A stretch of 64,000 bases of DNA from an uncultured Prevotellaceae bacterium (GCA_900318255.1 ONJX01000006.1:44162-108161), one strand, 5' to 3'; positions 16,687 through 25,223 are shown, counted from the stretch's first letter. Notes: generated by a model not told the origin, from the letters alone. Program-made: numbers and translations.

Positions 16687-17631
16687 ATGAGTACAGTTTC
16701 AATAATAATTCCAGTTTATAACCGTGCTAATGTGGTGTCGCGCACACTCAATAGTGTGGTGGAGCAGACGCATCGCCCGTTGCAGGTGATCTTGGTTGAT
16801 AACTTCTCTACCGACGACTCGCTGGTGGTGCTCAACCAGTTTAAAGTGGAGAATGATATGCCCGATTTTGAGGTCATTGTCACTCAAGAGAAACAGCACA
16901 CGGCAAGTGCGGCACGCAACCGAGGCATGCAGTTTGCCACAGGTGAATACCTTATGTTCTTCGACAGTGATGACCTTATGGACAGGCGCCTTGTGCAGAA
17001 GTATCTTGACGCTTTTCAGTCGGCACCGAGGCGTGTTGACATCGTGATTGCACGGCGCAACAGGGTGAACGAGATAGGGGAGAAAACCGCGATGCCCATC
17101 TACAAGAAAGACATTATTGCTAACCACATCTTGCACAGTGTGCTGGCAACACAGGCCTTCTGTGCCCGTCACGACTTCATCAAGAAAATTGAGTGGAACA
17201 ACAGCATCTCACACTGGAACGATTTTGAGTATGGCCTCAGAATATTGCTGGCTCGCCCCATTGTGGGCTACCTCGAGGGTAAAGCTCGTGTCGATGTGAT
17301 TTATGGCGGGCCAAACTCTATCACTGGGACAAGTTTTAGCGAGAATCATGGCAAGTGGGAGGTTTCGCTGCGATACATGAACCTTGATGTGAAAAACTCT
17401 AACCTTATCGACAAGCAGCGATACTATGACTTGCTTGCCTATCGTTTGCTAGTGCTCGCGGCACACTACGAGCGTGAAGGCCACCCCGAATATGCCAAGC
17501 CGGCAGCACAGAAGGCTTATGCCACTCTTAACCGCAAGTGGCTATATCGCAAGGTGATGCCCTGGCTTTTCAGGCGCATAGTAAAAGGTAAACGTGGCTC
17601 AGCCCGCATAGCACGGTGGGTGATTAAGTAG
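16687..17631 (+). CDS. GT2-family glycosyltransferase
   Basis: A 314-aa glycosyltransferase with a standard GT2 start (SIIIPVYNRANVVSRTLNSVVEQTHRPL), TASAARNRGMQFATGEYLMFFDSDD with Asp93-x-Asp95 as metal ligand, and a C-terminal helical part. I chose ATG 16687 because the alternative start at 16675 is TTG and lies inside the -7 box. The predicted 5' leader is then under 10 nt. A minisatellite begins at the base after its stop codon. It may build on the product of the two minus-strand glycosyltransferases beside it. Confidence 0.82.
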   Translation: MSTVSIIIPVYNRANVVSRTLNSVVEQTHRPLQVILVDNFSTDDSLVVLNQFKVENDMPDFEVIVTQEKQHTASAARNRGMQFATGEYLMFFDSDDLMDRRLVQKYLDAFQSAPRRVDIVIARRNRVNEIGEKTAMPIYKKDIIANHILHSVLATQAFCARHDFIKKIEWNNSISHWNDFEYGLRILLARPIVGYLEGKARVDVIYGGPNSITGTSFSENHGKWEVSLRYMNLDVKNSNLIDKQRYYDLLAYRLLVLAAHYEREGHPEYAKPAAQKAYATLNRKWLYRKVMPWLFRRIVKGKRGSARIARWVIK

Positions 17632-17857
17632 TTTTGTCGCTTCGCGTTGCTCGCTGGTTTTGTCGCTTCGCGTTGCTCGCTGGTTTTGTCGCTTTGCGTT
17701 GCTTCGCTGGTTTTGTCGCTTCGCGTTGCTTCGCTGGTTTTGTCGCTTCGCGTTGCTCGCTGGTTTTGTCGCTTTGCTGGTTTTGTCGCTTCGCTGGTTT
17801 TGTTGCTTCGCTGGTTTTGTCGCTTCGCGTTGCTCGCTGGTTTTGTCGCTTTGCTGG
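17632..17857. repeat. Minisatellite of ten 17-27 bp units
   Basis: Ten back-to-back units starting TTTTGTCGCTTCGC: five long (26 or 27 bp), three short (17 bp), one long (26 bp), one short (17 bp). The short units lack the internal GCGTTGCTC part. The unit has no stop codon in several frames, so long spurious reading frames arise on both strands; these are not genes. The array starts directly after the stop codon of the glycosyltransferase gene. Confidence 0.9.
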
Positions 17858-17877
17858 TTTTTAGTTTACGATATAAT

Positions 17878-17908
17878 ACGGGCGTGATCAAGTGCTGGTC
17901 ACGCCCGT
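17878..17908. terminator. Bidirectional terminator-like hairpin
   Basis: ACGGGCGTGA (17878-17887) pairs perfectly with TCACGCCCGT (17899-17908) across an 11-nt loop. It lies between the convergent glycosyltransferase gene and the adhesin-like gene. The T-tract is weak. Confidence 0.6.
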
Positions 17909-17933
17909 TATTGTGATAATAGTGTTAACGGTC

Positions 17934-17953
17934 GGACAAGGCACGCCTTGTCC
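17934..17953. repeat. Perfect palindrome GGACAAGGC-AC-GCCTTGTCC
   Basis: A 9-bp perfect inverted repeat with a 2-bp centre, 14 bp from the end of the adhesin-like gene. It could be an extragenic palindrome or a second terminator stem; no other copy was found in the window. Confidence 0.6.
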
Positions 17954-17967
17954 CTACTTAGCCCTTA

Positions 17968-19557
17968 TTATTTAACAATGATAACCTTCTTGCCGTTGTG
18001 GATGTAGATGCCGGCAGGCAGTGCGCTGGCGTCCATCTTGCGGCCCATGAGGTCGTAGTAGTTGTTGTCTTGTACCTTCTCGGCGTTAATAGCATTGATT
18101 GCCGATGGCTCGGCCTCAACGACGCTGATGTTGTCGATGGTGAGTGTGAACTGGTCGGCGTCGCTCGTGGCGTGGATGCCGATGTAGTATTTGCCATCGG
18201 CCTTGCTGGCGGGAACGGTGAAGCGGCCAGTGAGGTGACTTACGTCATAGCCCTCAACCACTGTGGCAGGAATAATAGTGGTAGTCATAGCCTCAACGGT
18301 GGGCTCTGTGCCAATCATTACCTCAAAGCGCTCGGGATAGCCCGAAGCCTTGGCGTCGATGCCAAATTCATACTCTACCTCGGGCTCCATGATCAGAGCT
18401 GGAGTAATCAGCCAGTCGTCGGCAGCGCTGGTGGTGCTCCACTGATAGGTTGCGTTTTGGGCGATTGTGCCACCATAAGTCCAAGTGCGGCTGTCGTTGT
18501 TGGCGTTGATAACGGTAAACTCGCTGAAGGCAGCCTGAGTCTCAAAGCCCTGGTTGTAAGGAATGGTGTAAGCGCCATCGTTGGCATCACGAGTGATGAC
18601 GATGTTGTTGAAGGCCTGCACATAGTAGATAACGCCCTTAGTGGTGTTCTGCACGAGATATTCGGTGGAGTTGGTGTAGGTGTCGCTGGCCTCATCGTAG
18701 TTGAGCACGAAGTCGCATATCTCCTTCTTGCCCTCGGCGTTAGTGAAGGCGCCTGCCATGTAGTTGGGGCGGCCAGCTACGTTGCCAATGAACTGGTCTT
18801 GAGCAAAGGTGACGCTGTTGCCATTGCGAGTGCCCTTAATCCACGATTGAGGCACGTCGCTAAAGAGGCCCTGCATGTAGATGTCATTGCCATCAACGCC
18901 CACATTCACGTTGTACTTGAATGCGGTGCCGTCATAGCCGTTGGCCTCGAAGGTGTAAACCTGTGTCTCCACGCCAGCGGGAAGCTCAACGAGCACATCC
19001 TCGGCCTGAGTGGTGGGAGTATATATGCTCGAATAGTCGGCATAGCCTGCCCAGTTCTGGCTGTTGGCATAGATGGCGCCAAAGACAACATAAGTAGAAG
19101 TGCCTATCAAGCTGATTTTGTCCTCAGTAACGCTGAACTGCACATTTTGAGCGTTGTTGCGCACAGCGAACTCCTCGTACTCGTCATCATAGTCGAGCAC
19201 TGCAAGGGTGATAACATCGTTGACCTCGGTGTCGTAAGCCACGTTCTGGCCCATGGGAACGGTGATGGTCTTGCCGTCCTCGCTCAGGGTGCCTTCAATC
19301 CAAGAGTTGATCTCGAGCTTTGAGAGTGGCTGCTTGAAATACACCTTGTTGTTCTCGCCAAAGACGATGTCGATAGTGCCAGTCTGCGCGCCACGGCGAA
19401 TGTACTCGCCACTGTAGTAGTAGGCATACCCGGCACGGTCATAGGTTCTCAGTTCGCCGGCAGGTTGTTCCATCACGATGCCATAATCGCTTGCACTTTG
19501 TGCCCAGGCACCAAGTGTCATCACAGCCATTGCTGCAATAAGTAAAACTTTCTTCAT
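17968..19557 (-). CDS. Secreted cleaved-adhesin/choice-of-anchor-J-type protein with C-terminal sorting-like tail
   Basis: A 529-aa exported protein with signal peptide MKKVLLIAAMAVMTLGAWA. The middle holds repeated beta-rich segments of similar style (residues ~30-340). Residues ~345-480 resemble the cleaved-adhesin/choice-of-anchor J fold (YNQGFETQAAFSEFTVIN; DDWLITPAL; DNISVVEAEPS). The last ~40 residues (YYDLMGRKMDASALPAGIYI, then NGKKVIIVK) match the short C-terminal sorting-like tail common in Bacteroidales secreted proteins. Function unknown; adhesion or glycan binding is a family-based guess. A -7-like box TACTTTTG (complement of 19672-19679) gives a ~110-nt leader with a GAGCCTTT/AAAGGCTC stem. 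Confidence 0.7.
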   Translation of the reverse strand: MKKVLLIAAMAVMTLGAWAQSASDYGIVMEQPAGELRTYDRAGYAYYYSGEYIRRGAQTGTIDIVFGENNKVYFKQPLSKLEINSWIEGTLSEDGKTITVPMGQNVAYDTEVNDVITLAVLDYDDEYEEFAVRNNAQNVQFSVTEDKISLIGTSTYVVFGAIYANSQNWAGYADYSSIYTPTTQAEDVLVELPAGVETQVYTFEANGYDGTAFKYNVNVGVDGNDIYMQGLFSDVPQSWIKGTRNGNSVTFAQDQFIGNVAGRPNYMAGAFTNAEGKKEICDFVLNYDEASDTYTNSTEYLVQNTTKGVIYYVQAFNNIVITRDANDGAYTIPYNQGFETQAAFSEFTVINANNDSRTWTYGGTIAQNATYQWSTTSAADDWLITPALIMEPEVEYEFGIDAKASGYPERFEVMIGTEPTVEAMTTTIIPATVVEGYDVSHLTGRFTVPASKADGKYYIGIHATSDADQFTLTIDNISVVEAEPSAINAINAEKVQDNNYYDLMGRKMDASALPAGIYIHNGKKVIIVK

Positions 19558-19671
19558 TTTTGTGTAGTTTGGTTTAATAAATTGTTTTATAGAGCCTTTT
19601 TCTCTTCAAAAAGCAACTCGAAAGGCTCCTTTTTTCGGGTTGTAGATTTTCGTGCTATAAAATTGATGGTG

Positions 19672-19679
19672 CAAAAGTA
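19672..19679 (-). promoter_or_regulatory. -7 box (TACTTTTG) for the adhesin-like gene
   Basis: The complement reads TACTTTTG, a good match to TAnnTTTG. No clear -33 box is seen 19-20 bp further upstream, so confidence is moderate. Confidence 0.4.
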
Positions 19680-19711
19680 CAAAAATATCTCTAAGTAACC
19701 CCACCTATACA

Positions 19712-20034
19712 TCACGTTTTTTGCAAAAAACTCAACGAGAGTGGCTTGTTAATTACTTGCCTAATATTCTGGCGCTGCCGTTTGGACAGGACGCGAATGA
19801 GCGAGCCCTCGTTGGTGTGCATGGCGGCTTTCTCTCTAGGCCTAGTAGGAGCCTGAGCAGTGTAGCAATCGACCGTTATCGGTCGATTGCTAGAATGGTC
19901 ATAGCCATGTTGCTCCTGCCAGAAGCTGGTGCAGGTCGCCTTGAATGCTTGGATGATGTCGCCCAGGCTCCATTGCATGGGTTTGAGCACTTCTATCACG
20001 CCATGGATTGCGAGGACGATAGGATGATGTGATC
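19712..20034 (-). pseudogene. Possible remnant of a RAYT/IS200-like transposase
   Basis: The minus strand is open from 20034 (just after a TGA) to 19712. Its first part reads HHPIVLAIHGVIEVLKPM and SLGDIIQAFKATCTSFW, which resembles the 'LGDIIxxFKxxxT' stretch of Y1 (IS200/RAYT) transposases. The rest is not transposase-like and there is no HUH motif, so at most a fragment remains. A perfect 13-bp-stem hairpin lies inside. The plus-strand frame here shows nothing recognisable. Confidence 0.25.
19863..19892. repeat. Perfect 13-bp inverted repeat with TTAT loop
   Basis: TAGCAATCGACCG (19863-19875), TTAT, CGGTCGATTGCTA (19880-19892). No T-tract follows on either strand, so it is not an obvious terminator. 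It could be a REP-type element or transposon end. Confidence 0.7.
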
Positions 20035-20042
20035 ATTACACA

Positions 20043-21296
20043 TTATGAATTCACCAGGCACTCGTCAAGGTCGCGTGTGATTTGCTCTCGGTCGAGGTTT
20101 TGCCCAATGAAGACGAGTTTTACCATGCGGTCACCGTAGGTCTCGTCCCAGTCGCGCAAGATGTCGGGGTTATACTCTACCATGCGTTTAAATTCCTCCT
20201 CGGGTGCAGTGGCAAACCAATATCCACTCTCGGTGAGCTTCTTCTGCACTCCTGCCGACTCAAAGAGGAACGACATGTCGGGGTTGTGGCTGAAGTAGAT
20301 GAGACCCTTGGCGCGGATGATATTCTTGGGCCACTTGGTGGCTACGAAGCGGTCAAACTTGTGTATGTCGATTGCCGGGCGGCGATAATAGACGAAGGTC
20401 TGGATGCCATATTCCTCGGCTTCGCCCTCATCGTGATGGTGATGGTGGTGGTGCTCGTGCTCATGGTGCTCATGCTCGTCATCCTCATGGTGGTGGTGCT
20501 CGTGCTCTTCTTCCTCATCATCGTGGTGGTGATGGTGATGATGGGCCTCGGCTTCCTCTTCGTCGGTGGCAGGGCGCTCTATCTCACGAATCCATCCGGC
20601 CGAGCTTGCCACTCGCTCGTAGTCGAAGAGCCCGGTCTCGATGATGTCGTCGAGGTTGACATTGGTGTAGTCGCACTCAATGATTTGTGCCGCCGGTTGC
20701 AGGGCATGGATGATGTGGCGGATGCGGTCGCGCTCGTCGTCGCTCACCTCCGAGGCCTTGTTGAGCAGCACTATGTTGCAGAACTCAATCTGCTGGATGA
20801 GTAGGTTCTCGATGTCCTCTTCTCCTATGTCGCGGCGCTTGAGGTCTTCGCCACAACTGAACTCGCTCTGCATCCTCAGGGCATCGACCACGGTGACGAT
20901 GCAGTCGAGGTAGGGGATGCCATGCTCTATGTATTTGTCTTCCATGTTGGGGAGAGAGCAGATGGTCTGTGCTATGGGCTCGGGCTCGCAGATGCCGCTG
21001 GCCTCGATGACGATGTAGTCGAAGCGTCCCAGCTTCATGATGTCGTTGAGCTGCTCAATGAGGTCCATCTTGAGGGTGCAGCAGATGCAGCCGTTTTGCA
21101 GTGCCACGAGGCTCTCGTCTTTCTGCCCCACGATGCCTCCCTTCTGGATGAGGCTGGCGTCGATGTTCACCTCGCCAATGTCGTTGACTATTACGGCAAA
21201 TTTAATGTTCTTCTCGTTAGTGAGAATGTGGTTTACAAGTGTTGTCTTTCCGCTGCCCAGGTAGCCCGTGAGCAGCAATACTGGAGTGTGTCGCAT
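20043..21296 (-). CDS. CobW/COG0523 metallochaperone-type GTPase with His-rich insert
   Basis: A 417-aa P-loop GTPase: Walker A TGYLGSGKTT (residues 10-19), metal-binding CxCC motif GCICCTL (Cys70, Cys72, Cys73), ASGICEPEP switch and NKASE as the guanine-specificity NKxD-like motif. Between the G domain and the CobW C-terminal domain is an insert (~255-305) made almost only of His, Glu and Asp, with runs of seven His. COG0523 proteins insert or store Zn, Ni or Co; the insert should bind several metal ions. No Zur box or metal riboswitch could be identified nearby, so the metal is open. ATG start at 21296. Confidence 0.85.
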   Translation of the reverse strand: MRHTPVLLLTGYLGSGKTTLVNHILTNEKNIKFAVIVNDIGEVNIDASLIQKGGIVGQKDESLVALQNGCICCTLKMDLIEQLNDIMKLGRFDYIVIEASGICEPEPIAQTICSLPNMEDKYIEHGIPYLDCIVTVVDALRMQSEFSCGEDLKRRDIGEEDIENLLIQQIEFCNIVLLNKASEVSDDERDRIRHIIHALQPAAQIIECDYTNVNLDDIIETGLFDYERVASSAGWIREIERPATDEEEAEAHHHHHHHDDEEEEHEHHHHEDDEHEHHEHEHHHHHHHDEGEAEEYGIQTFVYYRRPAIDIHKFDRFVATKWPKNIIRAKGLIYFSHNPDMSFLFESAGVQKKLTESGYWFATAPEEEFKRMVEYNPDILRDWDETYGDRMVKLVFIGQNLDREQITRDLDECLVNS

Positions 21297-21320
21297 TTTG
21301 GTTTATTGTTTTTTAGTGTG

Positions 21321-21341
21321 TGTTGCGTTGACAACGCAACA
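21321..21341. repeat. REP-like palindrome, copy 2
   Basis: Perfect inverted repeat: GTTGCGTTG-A-CAACGCAAC with an outer T/A pair, in the 66-bp gap between the GTPase gene and the fucose-isomerase-like gene. Confidence 0.7.
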
Positions 21342-21362
21342 TACGTGGCTTGTTTACATTGG

Positions 21363-22559
21363 TTAAAGTATCTCGTCGAGCACGGCTTTGTGGTGGCCTT
21401 GCATGATGATGTGGTGGTTGCCTATGGGGTTAGTGAGGAAATAGCGTGCTGCTTCCTTGTCGCGGAGCTTGATGAGCTGCTGGGTGCGGCACAAGTCGGG
21501 ATTGCCCTGGCACTCCACAAGCTCGCCTTCCTCGGCGTAGTGGCGTCCCAGGCCACCGCTTGCCTTGAAGATGGTCACCGGGCCAGGCTTCATGAAGCCT
21601 CTTATTCCCACACCTATGCCCGACTCGAAGTGTGTGTCGAGCTGGTAGTCATCAACCATGTCGAGAGGAATGGTGCAGTGGGCAAATAGCAGCTCGCCAG
21701 TCTCGGGGTTGATGCGCGCAGGGTTGGCCTGGAAAGCGCTCTTGCCGGTGACGGCTTGTGCTATCTTCATCGAGAGCATGGCAGGGATGTCGCCCTCGCA
21801 ACCTGCCACGATGCCTTGAGCGTTGAACTTGGCAAGTGCCACGCAGCCAGTGTTCTGCACTGCCGTCAAGAGGTCGAAGCAGCGAATGGTGAACCCTTGC
21901 AGGTCATAGCCTTCAACGATGAGCTTCAGAGCCTCGTAGATGCGCTCGGCACCAGTGAGCGACTGGCGGATGGCATCGCTGGGAGCTCTCGCAGTGAGGT
22001 CGCTTTCTATGTCGGCGGGAATGCGGTCGATGAGCATGAGCAGCTCGTCCATGTCGATGTGCTCAATCTTGATGCCCAGGCGATCCTCAATGGTGCGGTA
22101 TTTTGCGGCGCTCGCTATAAGCCAGTCGCTAGGCTCGCCTATCACCCCCAGGCGGCAGCCGTTGAGCTCACGCATGGCTTTGCCCACCTGCTGCAGGGTG
22201 CAGATGCGGCTCTTGATATACTCGTTGCTGCCGTGCAGTATCTCGCCCTTGAGACCTTGCTGCCGCAGGTAGGAGAGAATTTCCATCGAGGCGGCCAGCG
22301 AGTTGCTCTTGCCTGTGGTGAGCAGGTAGAACGGCTGCTTCGACTGGCGCAACATGCGTGGCAGTTCGTTCTTGAAGATGCCCTCGGTGCCACCTGTGCG
22401 CACATAAATCAGTTCAAGGTCGTGAGCGCCATAGTCCTTGAAGTCGCTGGTCTTAAGTTCATAATCGATGCCCAGTGCGCCCAGAAACTCCTGAGTGGCG
22501 GCATCCACAGCAGTCGCATCATGCAACTGCGATGTGAGTGTATAGATAGCTGTAGTCAT
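21363..22559 (-). CDS. L-fucose/L-arabinose isomerase-fold protein
   Basis: A 398-aa protein resembling the fucose isomerase family over its length. Seen features are an N-terminal Rossmann-like part (LELIYVRTGGTEGIFKNELP), the central CRLGVIGEPSDWLIAS, and a C-terminal barrel part (GCVALAKFNAQGIVAGCEGDIPAMLSM; LLFAHCTIPLDMVDDY; GNHHIIMQGHH). The E, D and H residues that bind Mn in FucI have plausible counterparts (Glu in GCEGD, His in LFAHC). Proteins of this group are often annotated as fucose isomerase without proof; at ~400 aa it is shorter than FucI (~590), so the substrate is uncertain. Confidence 0.65.
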   Translation of the reverse strand: MTTAIYTLTSQLHDATAVDAATQEFLGALGIDYELKTSDFKDYGAHDLELIYVRTGGTEGIFKNELPRMLRQSKQPFYLLTTGKSNSLAASMEILSYLRQQGLKGEILHGSNEYIKSRICTLQQVGKAMRELNGCRLGVIGEPSDWLIASAAKYRTIEDRLGIKIEHIDMDELLMLIDRIPADIESDLTARAPSDAIRQSLTGAERIYEALKLIVEGYDLQGFTIRCFDLLTAVQNTGCVALAKFNAQGIVAGCEGDIPAMLSMKIAQAVTGKSAFQANPARINPETGELLFAHCTIPLDMVDDYQLDTHFESGIGVGIRGFMKPGPVTIFKASGGLGRHYAEEGELVECQGNPDLCRTQQLIKLRDKEAARYFLTNPIGNHHIIMQGHHKAVLDEIL

Positions 22560-22633
22560 AGTGGTAAAGCTTATGTGATTAATGAATGCCCAAAATTATA
22601 CAAAACATTCCAAACCACAAAATCAAAGCAGGT

Positions 22634-23422
22634 TTAATTGTTTATTATTATTCCAGTGAAGGTGCGGCCGCTCTTGACACCGAGGCGGCGGGCGCTGAAG
22701 TAGCGGTCGCTCTCGCAGCGGCTGCAGTGTCTGGGCAGGGTGATGTTCGGCCCGGGCACGCCAGCGGCGATGAGCACCTGGCGGTTGGCCTCTTGCAGGT
22801 TGATGTGCGCCTTGCCGGTGGTGGTGTTGCGGTGCATGATGAGCGGCAGGTCGAAGCCCGCCTTCTCAAACTGGGCCACCACTTCGTCGCCCACCTCAAA
22901 GCAGTCGTGACAAATGCTCACACCCATAGTGGCGAGGATGTTGCTGGCGTTAGCCCCCACGGCTTTCATTACCATTACGGTGTCCTCGGCAATGCGCCCC
23001 ACCGTTCCCCGCCATCCGGCATGGGCAATGGCGATGACGCCATTGATGGGGTCGGCAAGCGCTATGGGCACGCAGTCGGCAGTGTTGACGCCAATGCACA
23101 CGCCAGGCACTGTTGTGACCAGGGCATCGACGCCATCGAGCATCTGTTTCCTCACTTGTGATGATGCCGAGACTAATTTCTCGTCGAAGGCCGTCACACG
23201 GCAGGAGTGAGTTTGTCGAGGCATTATCAGGTTTCTGTAATCGATGCCTAATTGCCGGCACAACTCAAAGCGGGCGTCAAGCACTCGCTTGGCATCGTCG
23301 CCCGTGTAGTGACACAGGTTCCACTGCGAGTAGGGGTCATTAGCATCTGCCACTCCGCGCTGGGTTTGAAAAGCTCTGATGGCCCGCGCATCGCCATTAA
23401 ATTTCAGTTCGTCAAGTGTCAT
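22634..23422 (-). CDS. pgeF: Peptidoglycan editing factor PgeF (YfiH, multicopper laccase-fold)
   Basis: A 262-aa member of the YfiH/DUF152 family, near the usual length. The conserved metal/active-site residues are present: RQTHS (His72), NTADCVP (Cys117) and HAGWRGT (His134); CSRCESDRYFSARR near the end is also typical. In E. coli the protein prevents misincorporation of L-Ser into cell-wall stem peptides; in other bacteria it is a purine nucleoside phosphorylase/deaminase. Starts with ATG 23422 and is flanked by short gaps. Confidence 0.92.
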   Translation of the reverse strand: MTLDELKFNGDARAIRAFQTQRGVADANDPYSQWNLCHYTGDDAKRVLDARFELCRQLGIDYRNLIMPRQTHSCRVTAFDEKLVSASSQVRKQMLDGVDALVTTVPGVCIGVNTADCVPIALADPINGVIAIAHAGWRGTVGRIAEDTVMVMKAVGANASNILATMGVSICHDCFEVGDEVVAQFEKAGFDLPLIMHRNTTTGKAHINLQEANRQVLIAAGVPGPNITLPRHCSRCESDRYFSARRLGVKSGRTFTGIIINN

Positions 23423-23515
23423 AGTAAGCAGTTTTTTCAGCTCGCTAAATTACAAAGAAAAAACAAGAGCATCAAAAATAATTGACGCTCTTTTGAGATT
23501 TTCTTTGATTGTTTT

Positions 23516-24550
23516 TCAGGTAAAGAGGAAAAAGCTGCAACGAGAGGGTGTGACGTTACGACTCTCGGCTTTGTTCTTGCCATTGAGCCAGTTGATGGCT
23601 TCTTCAAGCAGACCATTGACGAAGGTGTCGTTGGTGCACTTTTGGCACTCTTTCAGGTACTTGACGCACAGTTTTTTCTCGCTTGCGGTGATTACTCCGT
23701 CGGCTTGTTTGCACATCTGCAAGAGCTCGGTCGCATATACTGAGCCTTTGCCTGGCGAAGCTTTCACTTTCTCCTTGAATTTGTTGCAGTACATGGCAAA
23801 AGTGGTGAGCCAGTTCGTATTGTCATCATTTACTGTTTCATTTGTCTGGGAGAGAACTTTCAAGGCCATGCCATTTCCCAGTTGTTCTCCCATCATCTCA
23901 AGTTGAGGTGTCATACTTTTTAGCTTTTCCAGGCTGCTCAGGTCAATGAGGCTGTCAACATTTAATGTGAAATTGCTGTTACCGTTGCTGCTGTAAAGTA
24001 TTGTGGGTCGGTGACTGCTTGTGTTCATAACCTCATCGGGCTTTTTGCCATAGATTTTGTAAATTTTACCCGTGTAGCTGCCGTCATTGTCCTGCCTCCA
24101 TTCTATGGCATAGCTGAAGCGGAAATCGCTCTGCCGCTTGTCTTTGAAGCATACCACCATAAAGTTCATGTCACTGTTGGCGCCTATCAGCTCAAAGTCG
24201 TTCTTGCCAGTGCCGTAGGCGATGGCGTAGGTCACTCCCTTGCTTCCCGCTTTGCCCGAAGCGCTGTGATAGGCATTCTCGCCGTCTTGTGTCATTGCGC
24301 GAGTCAAGTCTTTGATGAGGTTGCCCTTTTTGCCTGGAAGGTAGAATTCGTTTACTGCGCACACACCAGTGACTTCTCCCGATTTTTTGTCACGGTAGTC
24401 AATGTGCTTGCTCATGATTGTGTAGCCATTGCTGAGTTCATTAGAGAATTTGTCGTAAGCCCTGGCTACTTGGTCTTGTGCATAGCAGCCAAAAATGGTG
24501 AGAATTGCCATTGCTGCTGCCATCACGATTGTGATAAAAATATTTTTCAT
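23516..24550 (-). CDS. Secreted protein of unknown function linked to an ECF sigma system
   Basis: A 344-aa protein with an N-terminal hydrophobic signal (FITIVMAAAMAILTIFGCYA). The body is polar and has no motif I recognise; a DUF4252-like or other lipoprotein-neighbour family is possible but not shown. The gene lies 13 bp downstream of the anti-sigma gene, so sigma factor, anti-sigma and this protein form one three-gene operon. It is therefore a likely envelope target or signal sensor of that sigma factor (inference). The C-terminus is unusually hydrophobic (RCSFFLFT). Confidence 0.6.
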   Translation of the reverse strand: MKNIFITIVMAAAMAILTIFGCYAQDQVARAYDKFSNELSNGYTIMSKHIDYRDKKSGEVTGVCAVNEFYLPGKKGNLIKDLTRAMTQDGENAYHSASGKAGSKGVTYAIAYGTGKNDFELIGANSDMNFMVVCFKDKRQSDFRFSYAIEWRQDNDGSYTGKIYKIYGKKPDEVMNTSSHRPTILYSSNGNSNFTLNVDSLIDLSSLEKLKSMTPQLEMMGEQLGNGMALKVLSQTNETVNDDNTNWLTTFAMYCNKFKEKVKASPGKGSVYATELLQMCKQADGVITASEKKLCVKYLKECQKCTNDTFVNGLLEEAINWLNGKNKAESRNVTPSRCSFFLFT

Positions 24551-24563
24551 ATTGATAGGAGTT

Positions 24564-25223
24564 TTATTTAAATACTACTTGAATAAATTGCGGATTTTCG
24601 TTTATGGCTGCCTGTTGTGCTTGATGAGCTTGGGCGCGGGTAATATATTGCTCGTTAAGAGCCTCTTGCCGCTCTTGCTCAATGATGAACTTGTCGGCCA
24701 TAAGTTCTTGTTGTGCCTGTTCCACCTCGCCTTGCTCGCGCTCACGCTCTATGCTGTCGAGAGTGGAGATAGTGGCGTGATGGCTTGTGGCATGTGGCTT
24801 TTTTTTAGTGGATTTTTGCTCTTGTTTTACTAAGAGGTGAGACGTCTCGGGTGGCACAGGGCGGGCGGCTGTGTCGGGAATCGTCACATTTTTATTTACT
24901 GCTGTAATAGGTTGTGGAGTGGTGGTTTTATCGACTGATGAAGTGCGCTGGAACAAAGGCGCTACCATTATAGCTATTGCAGCAACAGCTGCGGCGGCGA
25001 GCAATGTCCAGAGGGCGCGACCTGTATTGCGCTTGGGCTTTTGCTCGGTGATAGGCATTGCTGCGTCGAAGTAGGCAAACATCACTCTATAAGCCTCCCA
25101 GTCTTCGGGAATCGGCGTTGAGCAGGAGAAATACTTGCTCAACTCTTGCTCTTGCTCAAGAGTGGTATCGCCTTGCATAAACTGCTCAAGCAATGATTCT
25201 ATGTGCGGGTCGTGATTCTTCAT
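24564..25223 (-). CDS. Single-pass membrane protein, probable anti-sigma factor
   Basis: A 219-aa protein with a cytoplasmic N-terminal part (residues 1-68), one membrane helix (~70-90, WTLLAAAAVAAIAIMVAPLF) and a periplasmic tail rich in Lys, Gln and Glu with a long helical end (~155-210, IEREREQGEVEQAQQEL). It overlaps the ECF sigma gene by 4 bp (ATGA), the standard sigma/anti-sigma arrangement. It lacks a visible zinc-binding HxxxCxxC, so it would be a non-ZAS anti-sigma. Confidence 0.7.
   Translation of the reverse strand: MKNHDPHIESLLEQFMQGDTTLEQEQELSKYFSCSTPIPEDWEAYRVMFAYFDAAMPITEQKPKRNTGRALWTLLAAAAVAAIAIMVAPLFQRTSSVDKTTTPQPITAVNKNVTIPDTAARPVPPETSHLLVKQEQKSTKKKPHATSHHATISTLDSIEREREQGEVEQAQQELMADKFIIEQERQEALNEQYITRAQAHQAQQAAINENPQFIQVVFK

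Noticed and set aside
17517..17916. Overlapping frames on both strands through the minisatellite, giving repeated KRQNQR- or GFVASRC-type peptides
   Set aside because: The repeat unit simply lacks stop codons; no start signal or homology.
18003..19323. A long plus-strand open frame (441 codons) opposite the adhesin-like gene
   Set aside because: It is antisense to a gene with signal peptide and recognisable domains; its Val/Ala/Gly/His-rich translation reflects codon use of the real gene.
20082..22637. Plus-strand frames of 240, 255 and 293 codons opposite the GTPase and isomerase-like genes
   Set aside because: Shadows of conserved minus-strand genes; the first contains a mirrored His-codon tract read as Val/Met/Leu.
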